A stretch of DNA of 10,264 nucleotides from Rhizobacter sp. (lineage in GTDB: Bacteria > Pseudomonadota > Gammaproteobacteria > Burkholderiales > Burkholderiaceae_C): NCBI GenBank assembly GCA_014380155.1, contig JACMKJ010000587.1, positions 1-10,264 on the forward strand, given 5' to 3'. Under the pieces are notes generated by a model. That model had not been told where the DNA came from and ran no database searches. It saw only the letters and a program-made list of their open reading frames with translations. A program made the position numbers and the translations under genes. This document shows, one piece after another, positions 1 to 6,682 of the stretch; the stretch's first letter is position 1; each line of letters opens with the position of its first letter.

Positions 1-946
1 GGTACGCGGCCACGAACTCCTTCACGCCGGGCAGGTCGAGGCGGTAGTACCAGGTGGTGCCGAACACGCCGAAGATGCTTTCCGGGCCGAGGCCGTACAC
101 GTCGGGCCAGTCTTGCTGGTTGTTGATCCAGGCCATGCTCTTTTGCATGTTGAGTTGCACCACCTGCTGGCGCAGCGCCTTGATGTCGTCGCCACCGATG
201 GCGGTGGCCACGGCGTTGGGCTTCAGCTGCTGCAGCTTGAGCAGGTACGACGAGAAGTCGCGCGTGTTTTGCGGCACCAGCAGCTCTTCGACGATCTTGC
301 CGCCGTTGGCTTCGACGATGGCGCGGGTGGAGTTCGAGGTGTTGCGGCCCCACACATAGTCGTTGGTCAGCAGCACCCAGTTCTTGCCGTTCACCTTGAT
401 CGCGTTCTTCACGATGGCGTTGGCGAAGTTGCTGCCGTTGCCGTCCCACACGAACTTGGTGCGGTGGCAATCCTTGCCGGCTTCGGTCGGCGAGCTGGAG
501 TTGGTGTTGAGGAAGATGCAGCCGTACTTCTGTGCCACCTGCGAGATGGCGTTGGCCGCGCCCGAGTGCAGCGCGCCGATCATGAAGGCCACTTCGTTGC
601 GAGTGATCATGCGCTCGGCCACGCGCGAGCCGGTGGCCGGCGTGGTCTCGGTGTCCATGTGCAGCGCCTCGATGCGCCGGCCCATCACGCCGCCCTTGTC
701 GTTGAACTCCTTGATGGCCATCATCGCGCCCAGGCGCTCTTCGCCACCGCTCGCGCCGTACTGGCCCGAGGCGTCCATCGTCAGGCCGATGGTCAGTGGC
801 TTGGCCGTGGCGGCCTGTGCCCACACGCGGTTGTGGGCCCACGGGCCGAAGAAGGGCGTGGCACCAGCGAGCGTGATGCCGGTGGCCTTGAGCAGGCTGC
901 GGCGCGTTGGCATGGCGATGGGGGAGGTTTTTTTGTCGTCGTTCAT
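1..946 (-). CDS. Liv-type ABC transporter periplasmic substrate-binding protein (3' end beyond window)
   Basis: This is the ligand-binding component of a branched-chain-amino-acid-type (HAAT, Peripla_BP_6) importer. 315 codons are open from the ATG at 946 to the left edge; the family usually has about 380-420 residues, so the C-terminal fifth or so is missing. The N-terminus carries a twin-arginine signal: TRRSLLK at residues 14-20, then a modest hydrophobic stretch and a plausible cleavage site after VWA (residue 43). The mature protein begins with a typical family pattern (LTIGLTMDASGQYG, then GAMMAIKEFNDKGGVMGRRI). A GGAGA ribosome site (954-958) lies 7 nt before the ATG. A second in-frame ATG at 913 would still keep the Arg pair. 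It follows the reductase gene after 61 bp. The ligand cannot be read from sequence: this family binds amino acids, urea, aromatic acids and more. The family call is firm, the ligand unknown. Confidence 0.9.
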   Translation of the reverse strand, partial: MNDDKKTSPIAMPTRRSLLKATGITLAGATPFFGPWAHNRVWAQAATAKPLTIGLTMDASGQYGASGGEERLGAMMAIKEFNDKGGVMGRRIEALHMDTETTPATGSRVAERMITRNEVAFMIGALHSGAANAISQVAQKYGCIFLNTNSSSPTEAGKDCHRTKFVWDGNGSNFANAIVKNAIKVNGKNWVLLTNDYVWGRNTSNSTRAIVEANGGKIVEELLVPQNTRDFSSYLLKLQQLKPNAVATAIGGDDIKALRQQVVQLNMQKSMAWINNQQDWPDVYGLGPESIFGVFGTTWYYRLDLPGVKEFVAAY

Positions 947-953
947 GGCGTTG

Positions 954-958
954 TCTCC
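954..958 (-). promoter_or_regulatory. Ribosome binding site of the substrate-binding protein gene
   Basis: GGAGA on the minus strand, 7 nt before the ATG at 946. It supports that start over the internal ATG at 913. It is one of the clearest Shine-Dalgarno sites in this half of the window. Confidence 0.6.
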
Positions 959-1007
959 AAGGGCGGTGGGATGCGGCGGAGTGTTCCCCGCTCGCACGGG
1001 TTAGTGA

Positions 1008-1910
1008 TCAGCGAGGGACGAATTTCACATTGCTGAGCTGCTCTTGAACCTCGAGCAGCGAGGCGATGAACTTGTCGCCGTAGCCGAGGTTGGCGGCCTG
1101 CACGAAGCTCTGGTGCGCGGCTTCGGCGATGAAGCTGCTGGTGGGCAGCATCTCGGTCAGGTGGGTGTAGTAGCGCAGGTCTTTTTGCGCATTGCCGATG
1201 GCGAACTTGAGGCCACCGAGGTCGCCTTGCAGCGCCTTGCCCACCATCATCTGGAAGATGCCGGAGTTCACGCCACCGGCCGAGATCACGTCGAACACCT
1301 TCTGCAGCGACAAGCCCGCCTTGGCGGCCGTGGCCATGGCCTCGGCGATCGCGGCGGCCTGCGTCATCGCGAGCATGTTGTTGACGAGTTTCAGCACATG
1401 GCCGTGGCCGGGTGGGCCGACATGGATGATGTTTTCGCAGAAGGCGGCGAACACCGGGCGCAGGGCCTCGAAGTCAGCGTCTGCCGCACCGACCATGGTG
1501 TTCAGACGCCCCTCTTCGGCCTCTTTCGGCGTGCGCGCGAGCGGCGCGTCGATGAACTTCACGCCCTTGGCGGCAAAGTCGTTGCGGATGCGTGTGCTCG
1601 ACGCCGGCTCGGCGGTCGAGTGGTCGATCACGGTCAGGCCGGGGCGTGCGGCGGCCAGCAGGCCGTCGGTGCCGTAGACGATCTCTTCGACCTGTGGCGA
1701 GCCGGTCACGCACAGGATGACGATGTCGGCCTGCGCCAGCGCGGCGCGGGTGTCGACTTCCACCGCACCGGCATCGAGCAGGTCTTGCAGGGTGCTGCGG
1801 TTGCGGTGTGCCTTGAAGCGCAGCGCGAAGCCCTTTTGCAAGAGGTTCTTGGCGATGCCGTGGCCCATCATGCCGAGGCCGATGAAACCGATCGAGGGGT
1901 TGCTGCTCAT
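1008..1910 (-). CDS. NAD(P)-dependent 3-hydroxyisobutyrate dehydrogenase-family reductase
   Basis: A 300-residue cytoplasmic beta-hydroxyacid dehydrogenase, normal length for the family. The Rossmann fold opens with GFIGLGMMGHGIAKNL (residues 8-23). VIDHST (94-99) is the family's middle motif. GHVLKLVNNML (170-180) holds the expected catalytic Lys174 and Asn178. The substrate loop is odd: where most members have DAPVSGG, this one has DAPLARTPKEAEEG (121-134), with Arg126-Thr127 in place of Ser-Gly. From memory, the sulfolactaldehyde reductase YihU has GRTS at this place, with the Arg touching the acidic group. The ATG at 1910 is chosen because it starts just before the Rossmann motif and overlaps the upstream stop by 4 nt (ATGA); the open frame extends further upstream but that part is out-of-frame IolC sequence. 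Substrate unknown: malonate semialdehyde, the product expected from the neighbouring aldolase, is one candidate, and tartronate semialdehyde or a sulfonated aldehyde are others. Confidence 0.9.
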   Translation of the reverse strand: MSSNPSIGFIGLGMMGHGIAKNLLQKGFALRFKAHRNRSTLQDLLDAGAVEVDTRAALAQADIVILCVTGSPQVEEIVYGTDGLLAAARPGLTVIDHSTAEPASSTRIRNDFAAKGVKFIDAPLARTPKEAEEGRLNTMVGAADADFEALRPVFAAFCENIIHVGPPGHGHVLKLVNNMLAMTQAAAIAEAMATAAKAGLSLQKVFDVISAGGVNSGIFQMMVGKALQGDLGGLKFAIGNAQKDLRYYTHLTEMLPTSSFIAEAAHQSFVQAANLGYGDKFIASLLEVQEQLSNVKFVPR

Positions 1911-3889
1911 GCTGTTTTCTCTTTGGCGGGGGTGGTGAGGGCCTGGGGTGCGTCGCTGCGCGCGTTGCACCACAGGTGGATGAGTCGCTGGTAGCGGGTG
2001 GCCACCTCGTCGATCACGCCGGCGTCGTCGAGCGTGCCGGCGAACCAGGCGGTGGCCGCGTCGGCAAAGAGCGAGCGGCCGACCGCGAAGCCCTTGCACA
2101 GCGGTTGGCCGGCAGCGGCGCGAAAGCCTTGCGACAGGTGGTCTTCACTTGCCTCCAGGCCCAGCAGCAGCACACCACGGCAATGCGCGTCGTTGTCGGT
2201 GATGACGGTGTTGATGTGCTGCCAGGCCGCGCGCTCCAGCGGCGGTGGCAGCTTCCACCAGTCGGGCCAGACGCCCGCGGCATAGATCTGCTTCATGGCG
2301 CGCGCCAGCGTGTCAGCGTGCGCCGGCATGTCGCGCGGGGGGATCACTTCGACCAGCAGCTCGTGGCCGGTCTGGTTGCAGGCATCGGCCAGCTCGACCA
2401 CGCTGCGCAGCTGCTCTTCGCGCAGCGCGTCGGCATCGTCGGGGTGGTAGGCCAGCAGGCACTTCACCACATGCTCGCCCGGCCAGGTGCGCAGCGCCAG
2501 GCCCACGTTGGCGCCGTCTTCGAAGCGCAGCGGGCGTGAGCCGGGCAGCTCGACCGGGCGCGCCACCCACCAGCCCTGGCCGGTGAGCGGGGGCAACACG
2601 TCTTCACCGTAGCGGCCGTCGATGATCACGCCGGGTGTCGGGAAATCGCAGTCGGCCGCGGCGTCCTTGCGTGCGGCGTCGTAGCCCTGGCGCGCGGCTT
2701 CGGCCACCAGCTGCTTGAAACTCGCGATGCGGCCCTTGCTGTCGGCGGCGGGCACACCGTGGCGTGCTGCCAGCTCTTCGAGCTGGGCGCGGTGGTCGAA
2801 GGCCAGCACACCGAGCGTGCCCCAGCGGCGCGAGCGGGTCGAGGCGCGGTGCAGGTGCTCGAGCACGGCGTCTTCACGCAGGCGGCGGGTGGGCGAACCG
2901 TGGCGCAAGAAGTGGCTGAGTTCGTCCCAGCTGGGCATGGCCGGTGCGCAGCCATGGCGCGAGACGACGATCGCCCCGCAGGCGTTGGCGTAGCTCAGTG
3001 TTTGGGGCAAGGGTTCGTTGCGCACCCAGCCGCGCAGCAGGCCGGCCATGAAGGCGTCGCCCGCGCCGAGCACGTTGAACACCTCGACCGGGAAACCCGG
3101 GCCGGTGACACCGTCTTCCACACTCGCCGGGATCGGGCCTTCGAAGGCCACGCAGCCCATCGGGCCACGCTTCATCACGATCAGCGCCTTGGAGACTTCG
3201 CGAATGCGCTGGAGCGCGGCCAGGTTCTCGCTGAAGCCACCGGCGATGTGGATCTCTTCTTCAGTGCCGACGATCAGGTCGCACAGCGGCAGCACTTTTT
3301 GCAGATGCGCGCTGACCTGGTCGGACGGCACATAACGCTGCTCGCCCAGGCCGGGCGCGGTCAGTCCCCACAGCACCGGGCGGTAATCGATGTCGAGCGC
3401 CACGCGCGTGCCCGCCGCGCGTGCGGCCTGGATGGCGCTCATGCAGGCGTCGAAGGTCTGTGCGTTGGAGAGGTGCGTGCCCGAGATGAGCAAGGTCTTG
3501 GCCGAGGCCACGAAGGCGGGGTCGATGTCGGCGACCGACAGGGCCATGTCGGCGCACTGCTCGCGGTAGAACACCAGCGGGAACGTATCGCGGTCGCGAA
3601 TGCCCAGGAAGACGAGCGCGGTGAGGCGCTTCGGGTCGGTGCGCACATGCGTCACGTCGACCCCTTCGGCGACCAGCGATTCGCGCACGAAGCGGCCGTT
3701 GTGCTCATCGCCCACGCGGGTGAGCATCGCGGCCTTCAAGCCCAGGCGCGAGGCGCCCACTGCGGTGTTGCACGGCGAGCCGCCCAGGTACTTGGCGAAC
3801 GACTGCACGTCTTCCAGCCGCCCCCCGATTTGTTCACCATACAGATCGACCGCCGCGCGGCCCATGCAGATCAGTTCCAGTGCGCGCAT
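1907..3889 (-). CDS. iolC: Bifunctional 5-dehydro-2-deoxygluconokinase / DUF2090 aldolase-like protein (IolC fusion)
   Basis: 660 residues in two domains. Residues 1 to about 325 are a PfkB sugar kinase of IolC type: GGSPCNTAVGASRLG (36-50) is the first PfkB signature, and NVLGAGDAF (272-280) the second, with catalytic Asp278. Residues about 350-640 are a DUF2090 domain beginning LGVLAFDHR (359-367), the TIM-barrel aldolase-like module often fused to IolC in Proteobacteria. Known family roles are phosphorylation of 5-dehydro-2-deoxygluconate and cleavage of the product to dihydroxyacetone phosphate and malonate semialdehyde, in myo-inositol catabolism. The start at 3889 abuts the regulator's stop (TGA then ATG, no gap) and has an AAGGGAGG site 7 nt upstream, so the two genes are co-transcribed. 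No other iol genes (iolB, iolD, iolE, iolG, iolA) are in the window, so the exact pathway is inferred. A related sugar-acid kinase is the main alternative. Confidence 0.9.
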   Translation of the reverse strand: MRALELICMGRAAVDLYGEQIGGRLEDVQSFAKYLGGSPCNTAVGASRLGLKAAMLTRVGDEHNGRFVRESLVAEGVDVTHVRTDPKRLTALVFLGIRDRDTFPLVFYREQCADMALSVADIDPAFVASAKTLLISGTHLSNAQTFDACMSAIQAARAAGTRVALDIDYRPVLWGLTAPGLGEQRYVPSDQVSAHLQKVLPLCDLIVGTEEEIHIAGGFSENLAALQRIREVSKALIVMKRGPMGCVAFEGPIPASVEDGVTGPGFPVEVFNVLGAGDAFMAGLLRGWVRNEPLPQTLSYANACGAIVVSRHGCAPAMPSWDELSHFLRHGSPTRRLREDAVLEHLHRASTRSRRWGTLGVLAFDHRAQLEELAARHGVPAADSKGRIASFKQLVAEAARQGYDAARKDAAADCDFPTPGVIIDGRYGEDVLPPLTGQGWWVARPVELPGSRPLRFEDGANVGLALRTWPGEHVVKCLLAYHPDDADALREEQLRSVVELADACNQTGHELLVEVIPPRDMPAHADTLARAMKQIYAAGVWPDWWKLPPPLERAAWQHINTVITDNDAHCRGVLLLGLEASEDHLSQGFRAAAGQPLCKGFAVGRSLFADAATAWFAGTLDDAGVIDEVATRYQRLIHLWCNARSDAPQALTTPAKEKTA

Positions 3890-4801
3890 TCAGCGGCCTC
3901 CCTTGCCGTTGGTCGGTCGTTTTGTCTTTGTTGCCGTCTTGCTGGCCGGCTTGGCGATCGTCTTGGCGGCACCGCGTGCCGACTGCTCGGTCAGCCGGTG
4001 CCCGGTGCTCACCACCACGGCCTGCGCCAGGCAGAGCGGCGCCACCAGCGAGCGGAAGGCCTTCTCGGAGCCGAGGCTCAACTCGAAGCACACCCGGGCC
4101 GACGGCTTGAGCGGCGACAAGGCGCTGTCGGTGATGGCGATCACCGGGATGCCGCGCGCATGCGCCGCGTTGGCCGCGTCGATCACTTCTTGCGAGTAGC
4201 TGTGGAAGCTCGCGACCAGCAGCACGTCTTCGGGTTCGACGTTGTTGAGCGAGTTGGCGAGCATGCCGCCCAGCCCGTCGAGCAGGTAGGTCTTGAGCTC
4301 GAGCTGGCTCAGCGCGTACGCGAGGTAAGAGGCCACCGGGAAGGCGCGACGTTGTGCCAGCACGTGCACGTGGCGCGCCGCGCAGATGAGCTGGGCTGCG
4401 CTCGTGATGTCTTCTTCCGACACGTTTTCTTCGAGCTGTCCCAGCTCGGACACCGCCTCGCCCACAAATTGATGCAACACACCGGCACCGCCGTTGTTCG
4501 ACTTGCCATGGCGGCGCAACTGGTCGATGCGCTCGCGGTAGCTGACCGAGCGCTCGACCAGGTGCTCGCGAAACACACCCTGCATCTCCGAGAAGCCACC
4601 AAACTCGAGCGCGTTGGAGAAGCGGATCAGCGCAGAGGGCTGCACACCAGCCGCATCGGCCACGGCCGCCACCGTGCCGAGTGCGAGCTCGTTGGGCTTG
4701 TCGAGCGCGAAGCGCGCAATGAGCTGCAGCTGCTTGGGCAGTGTCGGGTAGACGCGTGAAATGGCGTCTTTCAGGTCGTCGTAGTTCAGTGCGGCTGTCA
4801 T
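3890..4801 (-). CDS. RpiR/MurR-family transcriptional regulator (HTH_6 + SIS)
   Basis: 303 residues. The N-terminal RpiR helix-turn-helix spans about residues 10-85, with the recognition part near GTVAAVADAAGVQPSALIRF (42-61). A SIS sugar-phosphate-binding domain follows (about 130-270), with VEPEDVLLVASFHSYSQEV (188-206) and IPVIAITD (218-225). Family members bind DNA as dimers and respond to phosphosugars; several regulate inositol or sugar operons as repressors. The C-terminal 29 residues (275-303) are an Ala/Lys/Thr-rich basic tail outside the SIS fold. The ATG at 4801 is preferred; an in-frame GTG at 4825 would add 8 residues, and neither has a strong Shine-Dalgarno site. It is the first gene of the minus operon and divergent from livM, the usual place for a local regulator that controls both sides and itself. 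Its effector is probably a phosphorylated intermediate made by the adjacent IolC-type kinase (inference). Confidence 0.92.
   Translation of the reverse strand: MTAALNYDDLKDAISRVYPTLPKQLQLIARFALDKPNELALGTVAAVADAAGVQPSALIRFSNALEFGGFSEMQGVFREHLVERSVSYRERIDQLRRHGKSNNGGAGVLHQFVGEAVSELGQLEENVSEEDITSAAQLICAARHVHVLAQRRAFPVASYLAYALSQLELKTYLLDGLGGMLANSLNNVEPEDVLLVASFHSYSQEVIDAANAAHARGIPVIAITDSALSPLKPSARVCFELSLGSEKAFRSLVAPLCLAQAVVVSTGHRLTEQSARGAAKTIAKPASKTATKTKRPTNGKGGR
3897..3904 (-). promoter_or_regulatory. Strong ribosome binding site of iolC inside the end of the regulator gene
   Basis: AAGGGAGG on the minus strand, 7 nt before the iolC ATG at 3889. It lies within the last codons of the RpiR gene (the Lys-Gly-Gly-Arg end), so iolC translation can start independently of the ribosome finishing the regulator. 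Confidence 0.65.
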
Positions 4802-4834
4802 CGGGTTTTCACAGGTGTCAAACACATCAAGTAC

Positions 4835-4869
4835 AGAACAAACGTTCTTGCATGAACGGAGAATAGAAC
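4835..4869. promoter_or_regulatory. GAAC/GTTC inverted repeats, candidate RpiR operator
   Basis: Within the divergent gap a perfect inverted repeat CGTTC-N6-GAACG occupies 4843-4858. A second, overlapping one, AGAAC-N4-GTTCT, occupies 4835-4848, and a further AGAAC half-site lies at 4865-4869. RpiR dimers commonly bind inverted repeats of GGAA/TTCC or GAA/TTC type (IolR-like sites as I recall them), so these fit an operator for the adjacent regulator. They overlap the promoter-like elements on both strands, a layout suited to repression of both operons. Direct evidence is only the symmetry and the position. Confidence 0.4.
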
Positions 4870-4876
4870 ATACATT
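4848..4876 (+). promoter_or_regulatory. Putative promoter of the livM operon
   Basis: TTGCAT (4848-4853; 3 of 6) and TACATT (4871-4876; 4 of 6) with 17 bp between them. Transcription would start near 4883, about 25 nt before the livM ATG. The match is weak, but it sits in the only AT-rich stretch between the divergent genes, and its -35 box lies inside the candidate operator. Confidence 0.3.
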
Positions 4877-4888
4877 TCATCCTGTCCA
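4860..4888 (-). promoter_or_regulatory. Putative sigma-70 promoter of the rpiR-iolC operon
   Basis: On the minus strand, TGGACA (4888-4883; 5 of 6 matches to TTGACA) is followed after exactly 17 bp by TATTCT (4865-4860; 4 of 6 to TATAAT). Transcription would start near 4853, inside the CGTTC-N6-GAACG repeat, giving a leader of about 50 nt before the ATG at 4801. Found by eye only. Confidence 0.4.
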
Positions 4889-4902
4889 GCATTTATTTCA
4901 TC
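4874..4902 (+). repeat. 8-bp direct repeat ATTTCATC in front of livM
   Basis: ATTTCATC occurs at 4874-4881 and again at 4895-4902, a 21-bp period (two helical turns). The second copy fills the position where a ribosome site for the ATG at 4908 would be expected. Two in-phase copies could be a binding site for an activator; chance cannot be excluded for so short a repeat. Confidence 0.5.
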
Positions 4903-4907
4903 TGACC

Positions 4908-5933
4908 ATGTCCACACAAACCCGACCTGCCCCGCTTGTCACCACCCCGATGGTGTTCACCGTGGCCCTGCTGGCCAGCACACCTTTGTGGCTGAGCCAG
5001 GTAGGGCTCTATCAGTACCTCGCGCTCGAAATCATGATCTGGATGATGTTCGCGCTGGGCCACAACCTGCTGCTCGGTTATGGCGGCCTGCCCTCGTTCG
5101 GGCATGGTGCCTATTTCGGCGTGGGTGCATACGCCTTCGGCCTGCTGCAGCAGCGCGCCGACGCCGGTTTGCTCACGGGCTTGCTCGGGGCCGTGCTGCT
5201 GAGTGCTGTGGCCGGCATGCTGGTGGGCGCCTTCATCTCGCACAAGCGCGGCATCTATTACGCGCTGCTCACCATCGCCTTCGGCCAGGTGTTCTGGTTT
5301 GCAGCGATCAAGCTGCATGACATCACCGGCGGCGAAGACGGCCTGCTCAACATCAAGCGGCCCGATCTGTCGCTCGGCTTTGTCGACATCAAGCTGGGCA
5401 GCAACGAAGCCTTCTTCTACTTCGCGCTGGCCTTGTTTGCGCTGGTGCTGGTGGCGCTGTGGCGGCTGATCCACTCGCCCTTCGGCCGCGTGCTGCGCGC
5501 CATCAAGCAAAACGAGATGCGTGCCGCCTTCGTGGGCCACAACGTGTGGCTCTACAAGTGGCTGGCCTTCACCTTGTCGGCGAGCGTGGCGGGCCTGGCC
5601 GGTGCACTGTTTGCGATGGCCCAGCAGTCGGCCTACCCCAACGTGATGAGCCTGCACAACTCGGGCTTCGTGGTGATGATGGTGCTGATCGGTGGTGGCC
5701 TGGTGAGCTTCTGGGGCCCGGTGATCGGCGCGCTGGTGTTCATCCTGACGCGTGACCTGCTGGGTGCCTACACCGAGACCTGGCTGCTCTGGTATGGCCT
5801 GGTGTTCATGGTGATGGTGCTGTTCCAGCCCGACGGCGTGGCCGGCGCGTGGCAGAAGGCGCGGGCACGTCTTGCGAGGCGAAAACAGCCGGCCCCCTCA
5901 CCCGCCATCAACCACACCCCGAAGGAGGCATGA
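4908..5933 (+). CDS. livM: Branched-chain amino acid-type ABC transporter permease LivM
   Basis: A 341-residue inner-membrane permease with 8-10 hydrophobic segments. LivM hallmarks are GHNLLLGYGGLPSFGHGAYF (51-70), the TGGEDGL loop (140-146), and the cytoplasmic coupling segment SPFGRVLRAIKQNEMRAAFV (190-209) that would contact the ATPases. A short, proline- and arginine-rich hydrophilic tail follows residue 315. The ATG at 4908 is chosen because upstream in-frame codons (a GTG at 4815) encode non-membrane sequence that overlaps the divergent promoter region. No good Shine-Dalgarno site precedes 4908; an ATG at 4950 is a weaker option as it would remove the start of the first helix region. 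It is the first gene of the plus operon and overlaps livG or nearly so. The partner permease LivH, normally required for a heterodimer, is not in the window. Confidence 0.93.
   Translation: MSTQTRPAPLVTTPMVFTVALLASTPLWLSQVGLYQYLALEIMIWMMFALGHNLLLGYGGLPSFGHGAYFGVGAYAFGLLQQRADAGLLTGLLGAVLLSAVAGMLVGAFISHKRGIYYALLTIAFGQVFWFAAIKLHDITGGEDGLLNIKRPDLSLGFVDIKLGSNEAFFYFALALFALVLVALWRLIHSPFGRVLRAIKQNEMRAAFVGHNVWLYKWLAFTLSASVAGLAGALFAMAQQSAYPNVMSLHNSGFVVMMVLIGGGLVSFWGPVIGALVFILTRDLLGAYTETWLLWYGLVFMVMVLFQPDGVAGAWQKARARLARRKQPAPSPAINHTPKEA
5924..5928 (+). promoter_or_regulatory. Ribosome binding site that decides the livG start
   Basis: GGAGG inside a purine run (GAAGGAGG, 5921-5928). Two ATGs follow: at 5930, overlapping the livM stop but only 1 nt from the site, and at 5936, 7 nt away. 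Spacing favours 5936. Confidence 0.6.
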
Positions 5934-5935
5934 GC

Positions 5936-6682
5936 ATGGCCCTCTTTGAAGCCACCCAATTGCACAAGCGCTTTGGCGACAACGTCGTGCTGGAGAGCAT
6001 CTCGCTCTCGTTCGAAGAAGGTCAGTTGAACGGGATCATGGGCCCCAACGGTGCGGGCAAGACCACCTGCTTCAACGTGCTGACCGGCCGCTACAAGCCC
6101 GACCGCGGCACGGTCAAGTTTGCGGGTGAAGACATCACCGGCTTGTCGCCGCGCGAGATCGCCTGCAAGGGCGTGTCGCGTTCGTTCCAGATCATGAATC
6201 TGTTCGACGACGACACGGCGCTCGACAACGTGCTGATCGCCCTGCCCTCGGTGCGCGCCAAGGGTTACTCGATGGTGAGCGACCTCGGCCGCGACAGCGC
6301 GGCGCACGACGAGGCTGCCGCCATCCTGGCGCGCGTGGGCCTGGCCGGCAAGGAGCGGGTGCAGGCGGAGAGCCTGTCTTACGGCGAACGGCGTGCTCTC
6401 GAGATCGGCGTGGCACTGGCCGCACGGCCGCGCCTCCTGTTCCTGGATGAACCCACCGCCGGTCTCGGCAGCGAAGGCACCGCGCGCCTGGCCGAGCTGA
6501 TCGCCGAACTCAAACGCCAACTCACCATCGTCATCATCGAGCACGACATGCACTTCCTGTTCAGCCTGGCCGATCGCATCTCGGTCATTCACTGGGGCCA
6601 GGTGATCGCCCAGGGCGACCCCGACGGCTTGCGCGACAACCCGTGGGTGCAACGCTCCAACCTCGGGGCGGTGACAGCATGA
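5936..6682 (+). CDS. livG: Liv-type ABC transporter ATP-binding protein LivG
   Basis: A 248-residue cytoplasmic ATPase that powers the LivM-containing importer as a dimer with LivF. All nucleotide-binding motifs are present: Walker A GPNGAGKTT (36-44), Q-loop Gln85 in SRSFQIMNLF, signature LSYGE (147-151), Walker B LLFLDEPTAG (167-176), and the switch His203 in IIEHD. LSYGE is the usual LivG-type variant of LSGGQ. Length is slightly below the family's usual 250-260. The start at 5936 is chosen from the spacing to GGAGG at 5924-5928; an ATG at 5930 would add two residues and create an ATGA overlap with livM. The stop overlaps the livF ATG by 4 nt. Confidence 0.95.
   Translation: MALFEATQLHKRFGDNVVLESISLSFEEGQLNGIMGPNGAGKTTCFNVLTGRYKPDRGTVKFAGEDITGLSPREIACKGVSRSFQIMNLFDDDTALDNVLIALPSVRAKGYSMVSDLGRDSAAHDEAAAILARVGLAGKERVQAESLSYGERRALEIGVALAARPRLLFLDEPTAGLGSEGTARLAELIAELKRQLTIVIIEHDMHFLFSLADRISVIHWGQVIAQGDPDGLRDNPWVQRSNLGAVTA

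Noticed and set aside
928..934. Run of seven T (seven A on the coding strand) as a terminator or slippage switch
   Set aside because: It has no stem before it and lies in codons 5-7 of the binding protein; seven bases is too short to claim phase variation without population data.
986..1000. Small CCCG-N6-CGGG inverted repeat between the reductase and the binding-protein genes
   Set aside because: Only four base pairs and no T-run; common by chance in DNA this GC-rich.
113..1036. Plus-strand open frame of 307 codons opposite the binding protein
   Set aside because: Antisense shadow of the Tat-exported binding protein; low-complexity Val/His/Gly/Arg translation.
1911..2099. N-terminal extension of the reductase to 2099
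   Set aside because: The added residues are an Arg/His-rich out-of-frame reading of the iolC 3' end; the Rossmann motif starts right after the ATG at 1910.
2759..4759. Plus-strand open frame of 666 codons opposite iolC and the regulator
   Set aside because: It is antisense to two clearly recognisable proteins; the translation is Arg/His/Ala/Gly-rich without any family motif. Long antisense frames are expected from GC-rich third positions.
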